Part shown: piece by piece, positions 16,740 to 25,509 of the stretch
Layout: every line of letters starts with the position of its first letter
Numbering within the stretch: the first letter of the stretch is position 1
NCBI RefSeq assembly: GCF_042434095.1
Contig: NZ_JBHLUE010000017.1
Coordinates: forward strand, 186,001 to 250,000
From: KBS50 sp042434095
GTDB lineage: Bacteria; Actinomycetota; Actinomycetes; Mycobacteriales; Micromonosporaceae
DNA: 64,000 bases
Direction: 5' to 3'
The notes under the pieces: generated by a model
Database searches by the model: none
Told to the model about the DNA's origin: nothing
Seen by the model: only the letters and a program-made list of their open reading frames with translations
Program-made: the position numbers and the translations under genes

Positions 16740-17798
16740 TCAGCGGGTGGCGCGGGCGGGGACGAACGGCTGCTTGAGGTGGGCGGTGGCCAGCAGCGCG
16801 TCGTGCCGGCGCGCGTCGGCCAGCAGCGCGCGCCGGGTCCGCCCGGCCACGTCCTGGTCGTCCTCGAACACGTATCCGACGTCCGGGTTCACCAGCTGCA
16901 CGGCGTGCACCAGCACGTCGCCGGTGACCACCAGCCGGCGACGGCCCCGCTCGACCAGCACGGACTGGTGACCGGGGGTGTGTCCGGGGGTGGGCACGGC
17001 GGTGACCGCGCCGCCGGGCCGGTCCGCCAGCCGGGTCCGGCCGTCGACCTCCCAGAGCTGCCCGGTCCGGCGCAGCGGGTCGACCACGTAGGAAAGCATC
17101 GTCGTGGCGCCCGCGTTGGTGAGCGCCGCGATCTCGGCGTGCTGGATGGCGTACCGGGCGTTCGGGAAGGTCGGCACGCCGTCCGGCCCGACGGCCCAGC
17201 CCACGTGGTCGCTGTGCACATGGGTCAGCACCACCAGGTCCACGTCCCCCGCCGCGATGCCGGCGGCCCGCAGCCGCTCGGGCAGATGCCCGGGCACGGG
17301 CGCCCAGCTCGACGCCGGGCTGCCCGCCGGGCCCACGCCGGTGTCGACCAGGATGACCCGCCCGCCCGGCCGGCGGATCGCGTAGCACCGGAAGTCCAGG
17401 TTCCAGGCGTCGTTTGGGCCGAACGCCGCCGGGTCGAGCCGGGCCGCCCGCCGCCAGTCCGCGGCGGAGGCCGCCGGAAACGCCTCCTGCCGGCTGGTGA
17501 AGAACGGACCGGCCGCGTCGTACAGGGCCATGACCTCGTACGCCCCGACGCGCCGGGTCGCGGTCAGCGTCGCGGCGTGCCCGCCGGCGCCGGCCGGCCC
17601 GAGGTCGCCGGCCAGGCCGGCAGCGGGGTCGCCAGCTCGGCCGGCGGCCGGGTCGCGCGCGGGGTCGCCAGCAAGGTCGTCGGTCCGGTCGCCGGCCCTC
17701 GCGGCCGGTACGCCGGCCAGCTGTGCGACGCTCAGGCCGAGCGCGGCGGCACCGAGCAGAAGCCGCCGCCGGTCGATGGGATGATGCGTGTGGTCCAC
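16740..17798 (-). CDS. Secreted MBL-fold metallo-hydrolase (lactonase-like)
   Basis: A 352-residue protein with a probable Tat signal: DRRRLLLGAAALGLS and an APAARA-like cleavage region. An Asp/Ala/Gly-rich repetitive linker of about 40 residues follows. The metallo-beta-lactamase domain carries the two-metal site HVHSDHVGW, then PTPGHTPGH, VTGDVL and ATAHLKQP. This fits the AttM/AiiA and MDR hydrolase-like subgroup, members of which open lactones or hydrolyse related esters. The start ATG at 17798 is 131 bases from the divergent ArsR-type regulator, which may control it. The role could be quenching of signalling lactones or detoxification; this is inference. Confidence 0.85.
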   Translation of the reverse strand: MDHTHHPIDRRRLLLGAAALGLSVAQLAGVPAARAGDRTDDLAGDPARDPAAGRAGDPAAGLAGDLGPAGAGGHAATLTATRRVGAYEVMALYDAAGPFFTSRQEAFPAASAADWRRAARLDPAAFGPNDAWNLDFRCYAIRRPGGRVILVDTGVGPAGSPASSWAPVPGHLPERLRAAGIAAGDVDLVVLTHVHSDHVGWAVGPDGVPTFPNARYAIQHAEIAALTNAGATTMLSYVVDPLRRTGQLWEVDGRTRLADRPGGAVTAVPTPGHTPGHQSVLVERGRRRLVVTGDVLVHAVQLVNPDVGYVFEDDQDVAGRTRRALLADARRHDALLATAHLKQPFVPARATR

Positions 17799-17913
17799 GT
17801 GAACTCCTTCGTCTCTGCCGGCGCGGCCCCGCCCCGGGCCCCCGCCCCGGGCGCCTCGCGCCGGTCAACCGGTGCCGGGGAGTCGACCAGCCGGCGCCGG
17901 CGCCGGACCAGGG

Positions 17914-17931
17914 ATTCGAACGGATTCGAAT
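17914..17931. promoter_or_regulatory. Paired TTCGAA palindromes at ArsR-type regulator start
   Basis: ATTCGAA occurs at 17914-17920 and again at 17924-17930, exactly 10 bp apart, the second extending into ATTCGAAT over the start codon. Repeats one helical turn apart next to a regulator start suggest an autoregulatory operator. It is in the divergent region with the MBL hydrolase gene. Confidence 0.45.
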
Positions 17932-19048
17932 GTTGAGGTGGGAGCCCTTGATCTCGCTCGCGGTCGACGCCAGCCGGCTCACCCGGTCCCGGTTTGCGCT
18001 CTCCCGGCTCGCCGAGCTGGGCAACGGGCTGGAGGTGCTGACCCATCCGGAGCGGGCGCCGTACGCCCACGACTGGGTGGTGGCCACCCGGCCGCGGGCC
18101 GCAGCCGCCGACCTGGCGGTGCTGCTCGCGGTGGTCGAGCGGGCGACCTGGTACGTGCCGGACTTCCTGGTTCCGGTGCCGGCCTCGTACGAGCCGACCC
18201 TGCGTACCGAACTCGACCAGGTCGCCGGCACCCCGCCCGAGGTGGTCCGGCAGCAGCTGGCCCGGGCGTTCCGGCTCGGACCACCCCCACCGGACCTGCC
18301 GCCGCGCCAACCGGCCGCGGCGGCGGATCGGGATGAGCCGGCCGCGTACCGGGCGGATCGGGACCCGTCTGTAGGGCGGCCGGCGGATCGGGACATCCGG
18401 CCGCCGCTGCCGGCGGTCGTGGCGGACGTGCTCGCCGCCGGCGAGGGCGCGCTGGCGGCCTGCCTGGCCGAGCAGCTCGAGCGGTGCTGGCGCCGGGCGA
18501 TGGCGGGGTCGTGGCCCACCCTGCAGCGGATCCTCGACGAGGACGTCCGGCACCATTCGGCGGTGGCCGGCCGGGTCGGCTTCGGTGAGATCATCTCGGG
18601 TCTGCATCCCCAGCTGAGCTGGGACGGCAGCCGCGTCACACTGCCGATCCCGCTCACCGCGGAGGTCGACGCGGCGGCCGGGCTGGTGCTGGTCCCGTCG
18701 GTGTTCCTGCCCCGGCCGGCGCTCTGGGCGGGCAAGCCCGGTCAGCCCATGGTGGGCTACCCGGCGCGCGGACGGGGTCGGGTGTGGGCGGCCGTGTCGC
18801 CGCCCGGCGCCTCCGACGGCACCGACGTGCTCGGGCCGCGCCGGGCCGCGCTGCTCGCCGACCTGGACACCCCGCGATCCACCACCGACCTCGCGGCGCG
18901 GCACGGCCTCAGCGCGGCCACCGTCTCGTACCACCTCGGGCGGTTGCGGCGGGCCGGCCTGGTGGCGGGGGAGCAGGTCGGGCACGCGGTGCTCTACCAG
19001 CGCACCCCGCGGGCCAGGGCCCTCCTCGGCGCCGTTACGGGCGGCTGA
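17930..19048 (+). CDS. ArsR-like winged-helix transcriptional regulator (DUF5937 type)
   Basis: A 372-residue regulator. The N-terminal ~280 residues (DASRLTRSRFALSRLAELG and following) match the DUF5937 ligand-type region common in actinobacteria. A C-terminal winged helix, about residues 295-365, reads STTDLAARHGLSAATVSYHLGRLRRAGLV and ends in the AVLYQ wing. A short repeated segment with ADRDxxxxxRPADRD lies near residue 135. The ATG at 17930 is inside a TTCGAA repeat; a TTG at 17948 with GGTGGGAG in front is possible. Divergent from the MBL hydrolase, so control of that gene and itself is plausible. Confidence 0.8.
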   Translation: MLRWEPLISLAVDASRLTRSRFALSRLAELGNGLEVLTHPERAPYAHDWVVATRPRAAAADLAVLLAVVERATWYVPDFLVPVPASYEPTLRTELDQVAGTPPEVVRQQLARAFRLGPPPPDLPPRQPAAAADRDEPAAYRADRDPSVGRPADRDIRPPLPAVVADVLAAGEGALAACLAEQLERCWRRAMAGSWPTLQRILDEDVRHHSAVAGRVGFGEIISGLHPQLSWDGSRVTLPIPLTAEVDAAAGLVLVPSVFLPRPALWAGKPGQPMVGYPARGRGRVWAAVSPPGASDGTDVLGPRRAALLADLDTPRSTTDLAARHGLSAATVSYHLGRLRRAGLVAGEQVGHAVLYQRTPRARALLGAVTGG

Positions 19049-19063
19049 CCGCCTTCCTGTTCC

Positions 19064-20200
19064 TCAGGCGGCGGCCGCGGCGGTGGTTTCGGCGGGTAGG
19101 GCGGCGACGGGGACGCCCTGGTCCACGGCCCAGTCCAGCGCCCGCCGGATCTCCTCCACCGGCAGCGGCCGGCGCCGGGTCACCGCCACCACACAGGTGC
19201 CGGTCAGCGGCACGAACGGGTAGGTGCTGGCCAGCGCGGCGAGGTCCTTGCCGAGCCGGTACGCCACCTGCAGCGCGTCGTCGACCGGCAGGGCCGGCAG
19301 GATCAGCAGGAACTCGTCCTCGGCGAGCCGGGTGACCCGGTCGCTCGGGCGCAGCCCGCCGGTGAGCACCTGGAGCACCGCCTGGAGTTCCCGGGCCGCG
19401 CTGCGCCGGCCCAGCCGCTCCGGCGCGTTGGCCGGCTCGGCCACCCGCACCCCGACCAGCGCCACCGGCAGGGTGCCGGACGCCGTGGTGCCGTCCATCC
19501 CGGTCCACCGGCGCACCGCCGACTCGTCCGCCAGGCCGGCCAGCCCGGACTCGGCCGCCGGCCGGCGCGCCACGGTGAGCTGCCGGTGCAACTCGTCCTG
19601 CCGCTCCAGGCCGGTGGCCAGGCGCCGGACCAGCAGCCGCAGCGCGGCCTCGGCGCGGCTCTCGCCGGGGGTGGCCGGCAGCTCGCGGGCCCGGCTCAGC
19701 GTGTCGTCGATGCCGGCCAGCGCCGCCGGCGGCAGCCGGTCGGCGAGCACGTGACGCAGCCGGATCAGCTCGTGCAGCGCCTCGTCCCGGCGGAACCGCC
19801 AGCGGCCGTCGAACTGCCGTCCGGCCTCCAGGGTGGCCGAGGCGGGCGACACCTCCTCCAGGTCGCGGGCCGTGAGCACGGCCCCGAACCGCGGGGTGAG
19901 GGCCAGGACGGTCCACTCCCGGGCCAGGTCCTCGCCGGGCGACAGGCGTACCCCGTGGACACCGGCCGGCAGCGTGGGCGGCTGGTCGTCCACCAGGCCG
20001 ACAACCGTGGTGACGGCGCGGCCGGCGATCCGCGCGTACGCGGCGCGTTCCCGCTCGAAGTACGGCATCCGCTGGAACAGCGCCACCACCACCAGCGGCC
20101 CGTCCTCGGCCGCGGCAAGCGCGGCCCGCTCGATGGCGTGCGACACCATGACCAGGGTGCGCTTGGCCAGGCGTTCGATCGGGTGTCCGCTGTCGACCAC
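19064..20200 (-). CDS. DICT sensory domain protein with degenerate GGDEF-like C terminus
   Basis: A 378-residue cytoplasmic protein. Residues ~10-140 resemble the DICT sensory domain (SHAIERAALAA, VVALFQRMPYFERERAAYARIA), which accompanies GGDEF and two-component proteins. A helical linker follows, then a nucleotide-cyclase-like region with RLAEDEFLLILPA in the position of GGDEF. The signature reads AEDEF, so diguanylate cyclase activity is doubtful. Start is the GTG at 20200 with a weak Shine-Dalgarno. It probably senses light or redox state, as proposed for DICT proteins, but the signal is unknown. It diverges from the Eis-like gene by 66 bases. Confidence 0.75.
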   Translation of the reverse strand: MVDSGHPIERLAKRTLVMVSHAIERAALAAAEDGPLVVVALFQRMPYFERERAAYARIAGRAVTTVVGLVDDQPPTLPAGVHGVRLSPGEDLAREWTVLALTPRFGAVLTARDLEEVSPASATLEAGRQFDGRWRFRRDEALHELIRLRHVLADRLPPAALAGIDDTLSRARELPATPGESRAEAALRLLVRRLATGLERQDELHRQLTVARRPAAESGLAGLADESAVRRWTGMDGTTASGTLPVALVGVRVAEPANAPERLGRRSAARELQAVLQVLTGGLRPSDRVTRLAEDEFLLILPALPVDDALQVAYRLGKDLAALASTYPFVPLTGTCVVAVTRRRPLPVEEIRRALDWAVDQGVPVAALPAETTAAAAA

Positions 20201-20266
20201 GGGCGGAGCCTACGGCACCGGGAATTCGCCGTCGCCCGGGCCGGTACCGGCGGTTACCATCGCGCG

Positions 20267-21469
20267 ATGCGGGACGCGATCGAGGTACGTGAGCTGGCCG
20301 AGTCCGAGTTGGAGCCGGCGTGGCGGCTGGGCCGCCTGGCCTTCGGCGGCCCGCCCGACGCGCCGCCGTCCGCGCTCAAGCCGGCGGCCGGCTTCACCCG
20401 GTGGGGCGCCTTCGACGCCGCCGGCACCCTGCTGGGGAAGGCCACCGACCTGCACTACGGGCAGTGGTGGGGCGGCCGGCCGGTGCCGTCGGCCGACATC
20501 GGTGGGGTGGCCGTGCTGCCCGAGGCGCGCGGTCGGGGCGTGGCGCGGGCGTTGCTGACCGGCCTGCTGCGCGGCGCGCGCGAGCGGGGAGCGGCGGTGA
20601 GCGCGCTCTATCCGACCGTGGTGGCGCCGTACCGGGCCGCCGGGTGGGAGGTCTGCGGGGTGCTGCGGTCGGTCGACCTGGCCACCGCCGCGCTGCCCCG
20701 GGAGCGGCCGACCGGCTCGATCACCGTGCGGCCCGGCGCGGCCGGGGACCTGCCGGAGGTGCGACGGCGGTACGACGAGTACGCCCGGCGCCGGTGCGGG
20801 CTGCTGACCCGGCGCGGCGGCTGGTACGGCGAGGACTGGACGGCTAACCTGCTCGCCGACGCCGACGGCCTGACCGTGGCGGAGGAGGACGGCCGGCTGG
20901 TCGGCTACCTGGTCTGGCAGCGGGGCCGCGGCTACGGCGCCGACTCGGTGCTGACCGTCGAGGACATCGTGGCGGAGACCCCGGCCGCGGCCCGGGCGCT
21001 GGTGGGGGTGTTGAGCAGCTGGGTCAGCGTGGCGCCGACGCTGCGGCTGCCGGCGCCGGAGTTCGACGCCGTCACCGCGTGGCTGCCGCTGGCGACGGCC
21101 CGGGACCACAGCCGGCAGCCGTGGATGCACCGGCCCGTCGACGTGGTCCGCGCGGTGGCCGAGCGGGGCTGGCCGGCCCACGTGCGCGGCGCCGTCGAGT
21201 TCGGGCTGACCGACCCGGTGGCGCCGTGGAACACCGGCGCCTGGCGGCTGGACATCGCCGACGGGCGCGGTTCGCTGACGCCCGCCGGTGACCGCCGCGA
21301 CCCGGGGCTGGTCCTCACCCCGGCCGGTTTCGGGCTGCTCTACTGCGCGGCGGCCGGGGCGGCGACGCTGCTGGAGGCCGGCCTGTTGCGGGCCTCCGCC
21401 GGCGCCGACCCGACCGCGCTGGACCTGTTGGCCTGCGGCCCCCGCGCCCAACTGCTCGACTACTTCTGA
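20267..21469 (+). CDS. Eis-like GNAT N-acetyltransferase
   Basis: A 400-residue protein with the three-part Eis architecture: GNAT domain, second GNAT-like domain and C-terminal SCP2-like domain. The acetyl-CoA motif is GVAVLPEARGRGVARALL (about 80-97), and ALYPTVVAPYRAAGWE holds the Tyr near 122 that corresponds to the catalytic region of Eis. The chain ends in Phe (LLDYF). In Mycobacterium Eis the terminal Phe carboxylate acts as the catalytic base, so this end is meaningful. Eis enzymes acetylate amines, including aminoglycosides, at several positions. Substrate here is unknown. Convergent with the M1 peptidase gene. Confidence 0.88.
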   Translation: MRDAIEVRELAESELEPAWRLGRLAFGGPPDAPPSALKPAAGFTRWGAFDAAGTLLGKATDLHYGQWWGGRPVPSADIGGVAVLPEARGRGVARALLTGLLRGARERGAAVSALYPTVVAPYRAAGWEVCGVLRSVDLATAALPRERPTGSITVRPGAAGDLPEVRRRYDEYARRRCGLLTRRGGWYGEDWTANLLADADGLTVAEEDGRLVGYLVWQRGRGYGADSVLTVEDIVAETPAAARALVGVLSSWVSVAPTLRLPAPEFDAVTAWLPLATARDHSRQPWMHRPVDVVRAVAERGWPAHVRGAVEFGLTDPVAPWNTGAWRLDIADGRGSLTPAGDRRDPGLVLTPAGFGLLYCAAAGAATLLEAGLLRASAGADPTALDLLACGPRAQLLDYF

Positions 21470-21477
21470 CGCCGGGC

Positions 21478-21524
21478 CGATCCGGGGCACGGGTCGGGCC
21501 GCGCCGACCACATGCCCCGGATCG
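21478..21524. terminator. Bidirectional hairpin terminator
   Basis: Perfect 12-base arms (CGATCCGGGGCA at 21478-21489 and its complement at 21513-21524) enclose a loop that itself can pair GGTCG with CGACC. It lies between the convergent Eis-like and M1 peptidase genes. Confidence 0.7.
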
Positions 21525-21532
21525 ACGAGCGC

Positions 21533-23125
21533 TCAGCGGGTCAGCAGCTCGCGCGCCGCCCGCAGCTTCGACCAGGACTTCGGCTGGGCCGGTGCGGCCA
21601 GGGTACGGGCGGCCGCCCCGGTCAGGTCCGGCCGACCCCTGGTGAACAGCCAGGTGGTGAACAGCGCCGTCAGATCCCGCCCGGAGATCCGCTCGGCGAG
21701 CGCCTCGAACTGCTCGATGGTGCCGTTGCCGTACTGCCGGCTCGCGGTCCAGCGGCGCAGGATCCGGAAGAAGGCGTCGTCGCCGACGGCGAGCCGGAGC
21801 TGGTGCAGCGTCATGGCGCCCCGGTCGTAGACGGCGTCGTCGAACAGGTCGTCGGCGCCCGGGTCACCGGGCAGGACCTGCCAGAACGGGTCGTCGGCCG
21901 GGTAGTTCGCGTAGGTGTAGTCGAACACCTGCTGCGCCGTGCCCTCGCCCTGCTCATCCGACCACAGCCACTCGGCATAACTGGCGAAGCCCTCGTTGAG
22001 CCAGATGTTGCGCCAGTCGGCCACCGAGACCGAGTCGCCGAACCACTGGTGGGCGTTCTCGTGCGCGATCACGTACGTGTTGGCGCCGCGCCGCCAGAAG
22101 CCCGCCCCGTACACCGGCCGGGTCTGCGCCTCGAGCGCGAAGCGCACGCCGTCGGGCGCGCCGGCCACCCCGCCGCGGGCCTCGAACGGGTACGGGCCGA
22201 ACAGCGTGCTCTCCCAGTCGACGATCTCCGAGGTCCGCTCGACGCTGGCCCGCGCCGCGCCCTCGAGGTCACCGAGCCGGGCGCTGTACGCGTTGATCAC
22301 CGGCTGGCCGTCCGGGGACGTGTCGGTGACGATGTCGTACTGCCCGATCACCAGGTAGGTGAGGTAGGGGGCCTGCGGCTTGACGCTGCGCCAGCTCCAC
22401 CGGGTCAGGCCCGCGGGGCCGGCCACCGGCGGCCGGGGCTGCACGCCGTTGCTGATCACCTCGACCCCGTTGGGCACCGCCACCGACACGTCGAAGGTGG
22501 CCTTGTCCCGCGGGTGGTCGTTGCTCGGGTACCACCACCAGGCGATCTCCGGCTCGTTCACCGCCTCCGCGCCGTCGGCCGTGCGGGTCCACGCCGTGTA
22601 GCCGTGGTATTTCACCGTGGATGGGATCCCGCTGTACGTCACGACCACGGTCATCCGCTGGTCCTTGCCGACCGCCCGCGCCGGCGTGATCACCAGCTCA
22701 TGGTCGCCGGCCCGGGTGTGCGTGGCGGTCCAGCCGTTCACCCGGACCGAGGACACGTCCAGCAGGAAGTCGAGGTTGAACCGGGACAGGTCCTGAGTGG
22801 CCCGGGCCAGGATCGTGGTGGTGCCGCTCAACCGGTCGGTGGCCGGGTCGTAGCTGAGCCGGATGTCGTAGTGCTCGACGTCGTAACCGCTGTTGCCGTA
22901 GTCGGGGTAGTAGCTGTCGCCGAGGCCGGGACCGCCGGGCCGCGGCGTCTGGAGCCGGGTCGGGCCGCCGGGCCGGTGGTGCGCGCCGGCCGTCACCCCG
23001 CCGCCGGCGCGGTCGGGGGCGGCGGCTCGGTCGGGGGCGCCGGCCTGGGCCGGGGTGCCGGCTCCGGCCAGGGCGGCGGCGGACATGGTCAGGGCCGCGG
23101 TGGCGGCCACCAACGCTCGTCGCAC
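21533..23125 (-). CDS. Secreted M1 family metallopeptidase (aminopeptidase N-like)
   Basis: A 530-residue zinc peptidase. The GTG at 23125 is preferred to the ATG 13 codons upstream because GGAGGGAG lies 8 bases before it and the protein then begins with a normal signal peptide (RRALVAATAALTMSAAALAG, cleavage near AQA). After an Ala/Pro/Asp linker comes the M1 beta-saddle domain, then the zinc site HENAHQWFGDSVSV with the third ligand in NEGFASYAEWLW. M1 enzymes remove N-terminal residues from peptides. It lacks the large C-terminal HEAT-like domain of PepN and belongs to the short secreted actinobacterial group. Confidence 0.9.
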   Translation of the reverse strand: MRRALVAATAALTMSAAALAGAGTPAQAGAPDRAAAPDRAGGGVTAGAHHRPGGPTRLQTPRPGGPGLGDSYYPDYGNSGYDVEHYDIRLSYDPATDRLSGTTTILARATQDLSRFNLDFLLDVSSVRVNGWTATHTRAGDHELVITPARAVGKDQRMTVVVTYSGIPSTVKYHGYTAWTRTADGAEAVNEPEIAWWWYPSNDHPRDKATFDVSVAVPNGVEVISNGVQPRPPVAGPAGLTRWSWRSVKPQAPYLTYLVIGQYDIVTDTSPDGQPVINAYSARLGDLEGAARASVERTSEIVDWESTLFGPYPFEARGGVAGAPDGVRFALEAQTRPVYGAGFWRRGANTYVIAHENAHQWFGDSVSVADWRNIWLNEGFASYAEWLWSDEQGEGTAQQVFDYTYANYPADDPFWQVLPGDPGADDLFDDAVYDRGAMTLHQLRLAVGDDAFFRILRRWTASRQYGNGTIEQFEALAERISGRDLTALFTTWLFTRGRPDLTGAAARTLAAPAQPKSWSKLRAARELLTR

Positions 23126-23217
23126 GAGAGATCTCCCTCCGTCGGGTACTCGTACGATCGCCAACCTAATCGAAGTTCATGAACGCAGAAAGCGGGTTTG
23201 CCCGGCGGGACGGGAGG

Positions 23218-23346
23218 TCACTTCCGGCCGAACATGGCCCGGATGGCGGCCACCAGGAACAGCGCGCCGGCGATCGCGCCGACGAGCCGTACGCCGGGAA
23301 TGTCGTACCAACTGGCGTCGGGCGCGGCGAGCGGGCTGGGCTGCAT
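23218..23346 (-). CDS. Small single-span membrane protein, 42 aa
   Basis: An ATG at 23346 opens a 42-codon frame ending in TGA at 23218. The peptide is MQPSPLAAPDASWYDIPGV, then a single hydrophobic helix (LVGAIAGALFLVAAI) and a basic end (RAMFGRK). This N-out/C-in layout with positive residues after the helix is typical of genuine small membrane proteins. It stands alone between the M1 peptidase gene and the small acetyltransferase gene, all reading leftward. The Shine-Dalgarno is weak. No function is recognised. Confidence 0.6.
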   Translation of the reverse strand: MQPSPLAAPDASWYDIPGVRLVGAIAGALFLVAAIRAMFGRK

Positions 23347-23421
23347 ACCCGCACTCTGTCATGCCCGGGCGCGCCCGAGCCAGTGCCGCCGGCGCGGCCC
23401 GCCCGGCGCGGCCGGCCCGGC

Positions 23422-23718
23422 TCAGGCCTTCCGGTCCGGGTCGACCAGCAGCTCCCGGTAGTCGGGGTGGCGGTCGATGTACGCGGAGATGAACGGACAC
23501 CGGGCCACCACCCGGTCGCCCCGGTTGCGAACCTGGTCGAGGGCCTCCCGGGCGAGCGTGCTGCCCACCCCGTGGCCCTCGTACGCCGGCTCCACCTCGG
23601 TGTGGGTGAAGACGACCACCCCGGGCCGCTGTTCGTACGCGGCGAAGCCGGCCAGGCTGTCGTCCACCAGGATCTCGAACTGGTGTGCCGCGGGGTTGTC
23701 CTCGACGAGCATGCTCAT
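23422..23718 (-). CDS. Small GNAT-type acetyltransferase (YjdJ-like)
   Basis: A 98-residue minimal GNAT protein. It contains FEILVDDSLAGFAAYEQRPG, then HTEVEPAYEGHGVGSTLA (acetyl-CoA loop) and RCPFISAYIDRHPDY, the signature of the Acetyltransf_CG/YjdJ group. Acceptors of this group are unknown. Its ATG overlaps the stop of the upstream PLP-enzyme gene (GATGAG), so both are translated together. Confidence 0.88.
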   Translation of the reverse strand: MSMLVEDNPAAHQFEILVDDSLAGFAAYEQRPGVVVFTHTEVEPAYEGHGVGSTLAREALDQVRNRGDRVVARCPFISAYIDRHPDYRELLVDPDRKA

Positions 23719-24926
23719 CGCGCCATTGTGCCCCGGTCCAACTCGTCCAGCAGCCGGTCCACCTCGTCCGCGGTGTTGTAGTGGTAGAGGCTGGCCCGCA
23801 CCCCGCCGCCGCTGTCCCGCAGCCCGAGGGCGGTGAAGTACTCGTACGCGTAGTAGTCCCCGGCGGAGACGCAGATCCCCCGCCGGCCCAGCTCGGCGGC
23901 GGTGTCGGCGGGCGAGCGGCCGGCCACCCGGAAGGACACGGTGGGGCAGCGGTCCGCCGGGGCCGGCAGGACGGTGATCGCCGGCAGCTTGCCGAGCCCG
24001 GTCAGCAGCCGGTCCAGCAGCATCTCCTCGTGCCCCTGGGCCGCTGCCAGCCCGGCCCGCAGCCGGGCCCGCCGGTCGCCGCTCGCGGCCGGGTCCAGGC
24101 CGGCCAGGTGGTCGACGGCCGCGGTCACCCCGGCCAGCAGCGCGAAGCTCGGCGTCCCGGCCTCGAACCGGTCCGGCACGCCGTCGGGGGAGGGGATCAG
24201 CTTCTCCGGCCGCAGCGGCGCCCAGCGGTCCGGTTCGGCCACCACGGCGGCCAGGTGCGGGCCGGCCCACTTGTAGGCGCTCGTGACGTAGAAGTCGGCG
24301 CCGAGCGCGGTCACGTCGGTGGGCCCGTGCGGCGCCGCGTGCACCCCGTCCACGTACACCGGCGCCCCGACCGCGTGCGCCGCGGCCGCGATGGCCGGCA
24401 CGTCGGGCCGGGTGCCCACGGCGTTGCTGGCGGCCGTCACGGCCACCAGCCGGGTGCGCTCGTTGACCAGGTCGGCGTACTGGCCGGCCGGCAGCTCGCC
24501 GGTCTCCCGGTCGAACTCGGCCCACCGGACCGTCGCCCCGGCCGCCTCGGCCAGCAGCACCCACGGCCGCACGTTGGCGTCGTGGTCGAGCCGGGAGACC
24601 ACCACCTCGTCGCCGGGCCGCCAGGCGCCGGCCAGGGCCCGGGCCACCGTCCAGGTCAGGGCCGTGGCGCTGGGCCCGAGCACCACCCCGGCCGGGTCCG
24701 CGCCGACCAGGTCGGCCACCGCGGCCCGGGCGCCGGCCACCAGCTCGTACGCCCGGCGGCCGGGCTCGTGCCCGGTGGCGCGGTTGGCCACGGCTGTCCG
24801 CATGGCGCCGGCCACCGCGTCCGCCACCGGCCCCGCCACCTGGGTGCCGCCGGCCCCGTCCAGGTGGACGAAGCCCTCGCGCAGCGCGGGGTAGGCGGCC
24901 CGTACCCGGTCGATCTCGAAGGTCAT
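23715..24926 (-). CDS. Class V aminotransferase, cysteine desulfurase-like (VC1184 family)
   Basis: A 403-residue fold-type I PLP enzyme. Landmarks are FVHLDGAGGTQV near the start, DHDANVRPW, the PLP-ring Asp in VYVDGVHAAPHG and the Schiff-base lysine in TSAYKWAGPH. It ends RASLYHYNTADEVDRLLDEL. This pattern is that of the cysteine desulfurase-like VC1184 subfamily, which lacks the usual cysteine-bearing loop of IscS. The physiological substrate is unknown. The stop overlaps the ATG of the small acetyltransferase. ATG at 24926 is preceded by GGGTAC rather than a strong Shine-Dalgarno. Confidence 0.87.
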   Translation of the reverse strand: MTFEIDRVRAAYPALREGFVHLDGAGGTQVAGPVADAVAGAMRTAVANRATGHEPGRRAYELVAGARAAVADLVGADPAGVVLGPSATALTWTVARALAGAWRPGDEVVVSRLDHDANVRPWVLLAEAAGATVRWAEFDRETGELPAGQYADLVNERTRLVAVTAASNAVGTRPDVPAIAAAAHAVGAPVYVDGVHAAPHGPTDVTALGADFYVTSAYKWAGPHLAAVVAEPDRWAPLRPEKLIPSPDGVPDRFEAGTPSFALLAGVTAAVDHLAGLDPAASGDRRARLRAGLAAAQGHEEMLLDRLLTGLGKLPAITVLPAPADRCPTVSFRVAGRSPADTAAELGRRGICVSAGDYYAYEYFTALGLRDSGGGVRASLYHYNTADEVDRLLDELDRGTMAR

Positions 24927-25016
24927 CCGGGTACCGTAGCCGGCCGCCGGGCCCGGCGGCCGGTCGCCGCCGCGCGGTCCTGGGCATACCGTCGGCGGGC
25001 CTCGTACCCTTGCGCG

Positions 25017-25088
25017 ATGATCCGAGGCAGCGACGGCCCGATGATCCGAGGCGGCAACGGCCCGATGATCCGGGGCGGCAACCCCCCG
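25017..25088 (+). repeat. Three 24-bp tandem repeats, each with a start codon
   Basis: Units at 25017, 25041 and 25065 share ATGATCCG(A/G)GGC and differ at few positions. Each supplies an in-frame ATG, giving the lipoprotein gene a choice of starts. Confidence 0.9.
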
Positions 25089-25439
25089 CTGCCGGGCCGC
25101 ATCCCCCGGCAACGCCGCGCCGCCGGCGCCCTCGCCGCCGTGACGCTGGGGCTGGCCGGCCTGGCGGGCTGCGGCGCCCAGCACACCGAGCGCGAGTGCG
25201 GCCTGGACTACTGCCTCGTCACCTTCGACCGCGGCGTGGACGCCCGGACCAGCGTGCTGGGCGTGGACGCCCGGCTGATCGGCGCCTCCACCGACACGGT
25301 GACCGTGCAGCTGGGCGGCGAGCAGCTGGTGCTCTCCACCGAGGAGCAGGCGGCCCGGGTGGGCGGCCTGTACGTCTCGGTGGAGGCGGTCAACGACCAG
25401 CAGGCGGTGCTCCGCGTCGGCCGTACCCGCAGCTCCTGA
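25017..25439 (+). CDS. Putative lipoprotein with triplicated start region
   Basis: A 140-residue protein with lipobox LAGLAGC near residue 49, preceded by a basic stretch (RIPRQRRAAGALAAV). The mature part is ~90 residues with two cysteines (ECGLDYC) and beta-rich sequence. The family is not recognised. The first 24 codons are three tandem copies of a 24-base unit, each beginning ATG (MIRGSDGP, MIRGGNGP, MIRGGNPP), so translation may start at 25017, 25041 or 25065. A start at the third ATG gives the most normal signal-peptide length. It diverges from the PLP-enzyme gene. Confidence 0.7.
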   Translation: MIRGSDGPMIRGGNGPMIRGGNPPLPGRIPRQRRAAGALAAVTLGLAGLAGCGAQHTERECGLDYCLVTFDRGVDARTSVLGVDARLIGASTDTVTVQLGGEQLVLSTEEQAARVGGLYVSVEAVNDQQAVLRVGRTRSS

Positions 25440-25509
25440 CCGCCCCCACCGGCGGCCCGGCGCATCCGGACAGGTTTGAGATCCGGGCCGATCGGTGATT
25501 CTGGGGGCC

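Noticed and set aside
23166..23354. 62-codon minus-strand frame overlapping the 42-residue gene
   Set aside because: Another frame of the same stretch; its product is Ser/Pro/Arg-rich with no topology, unlike the 42-residue frame.
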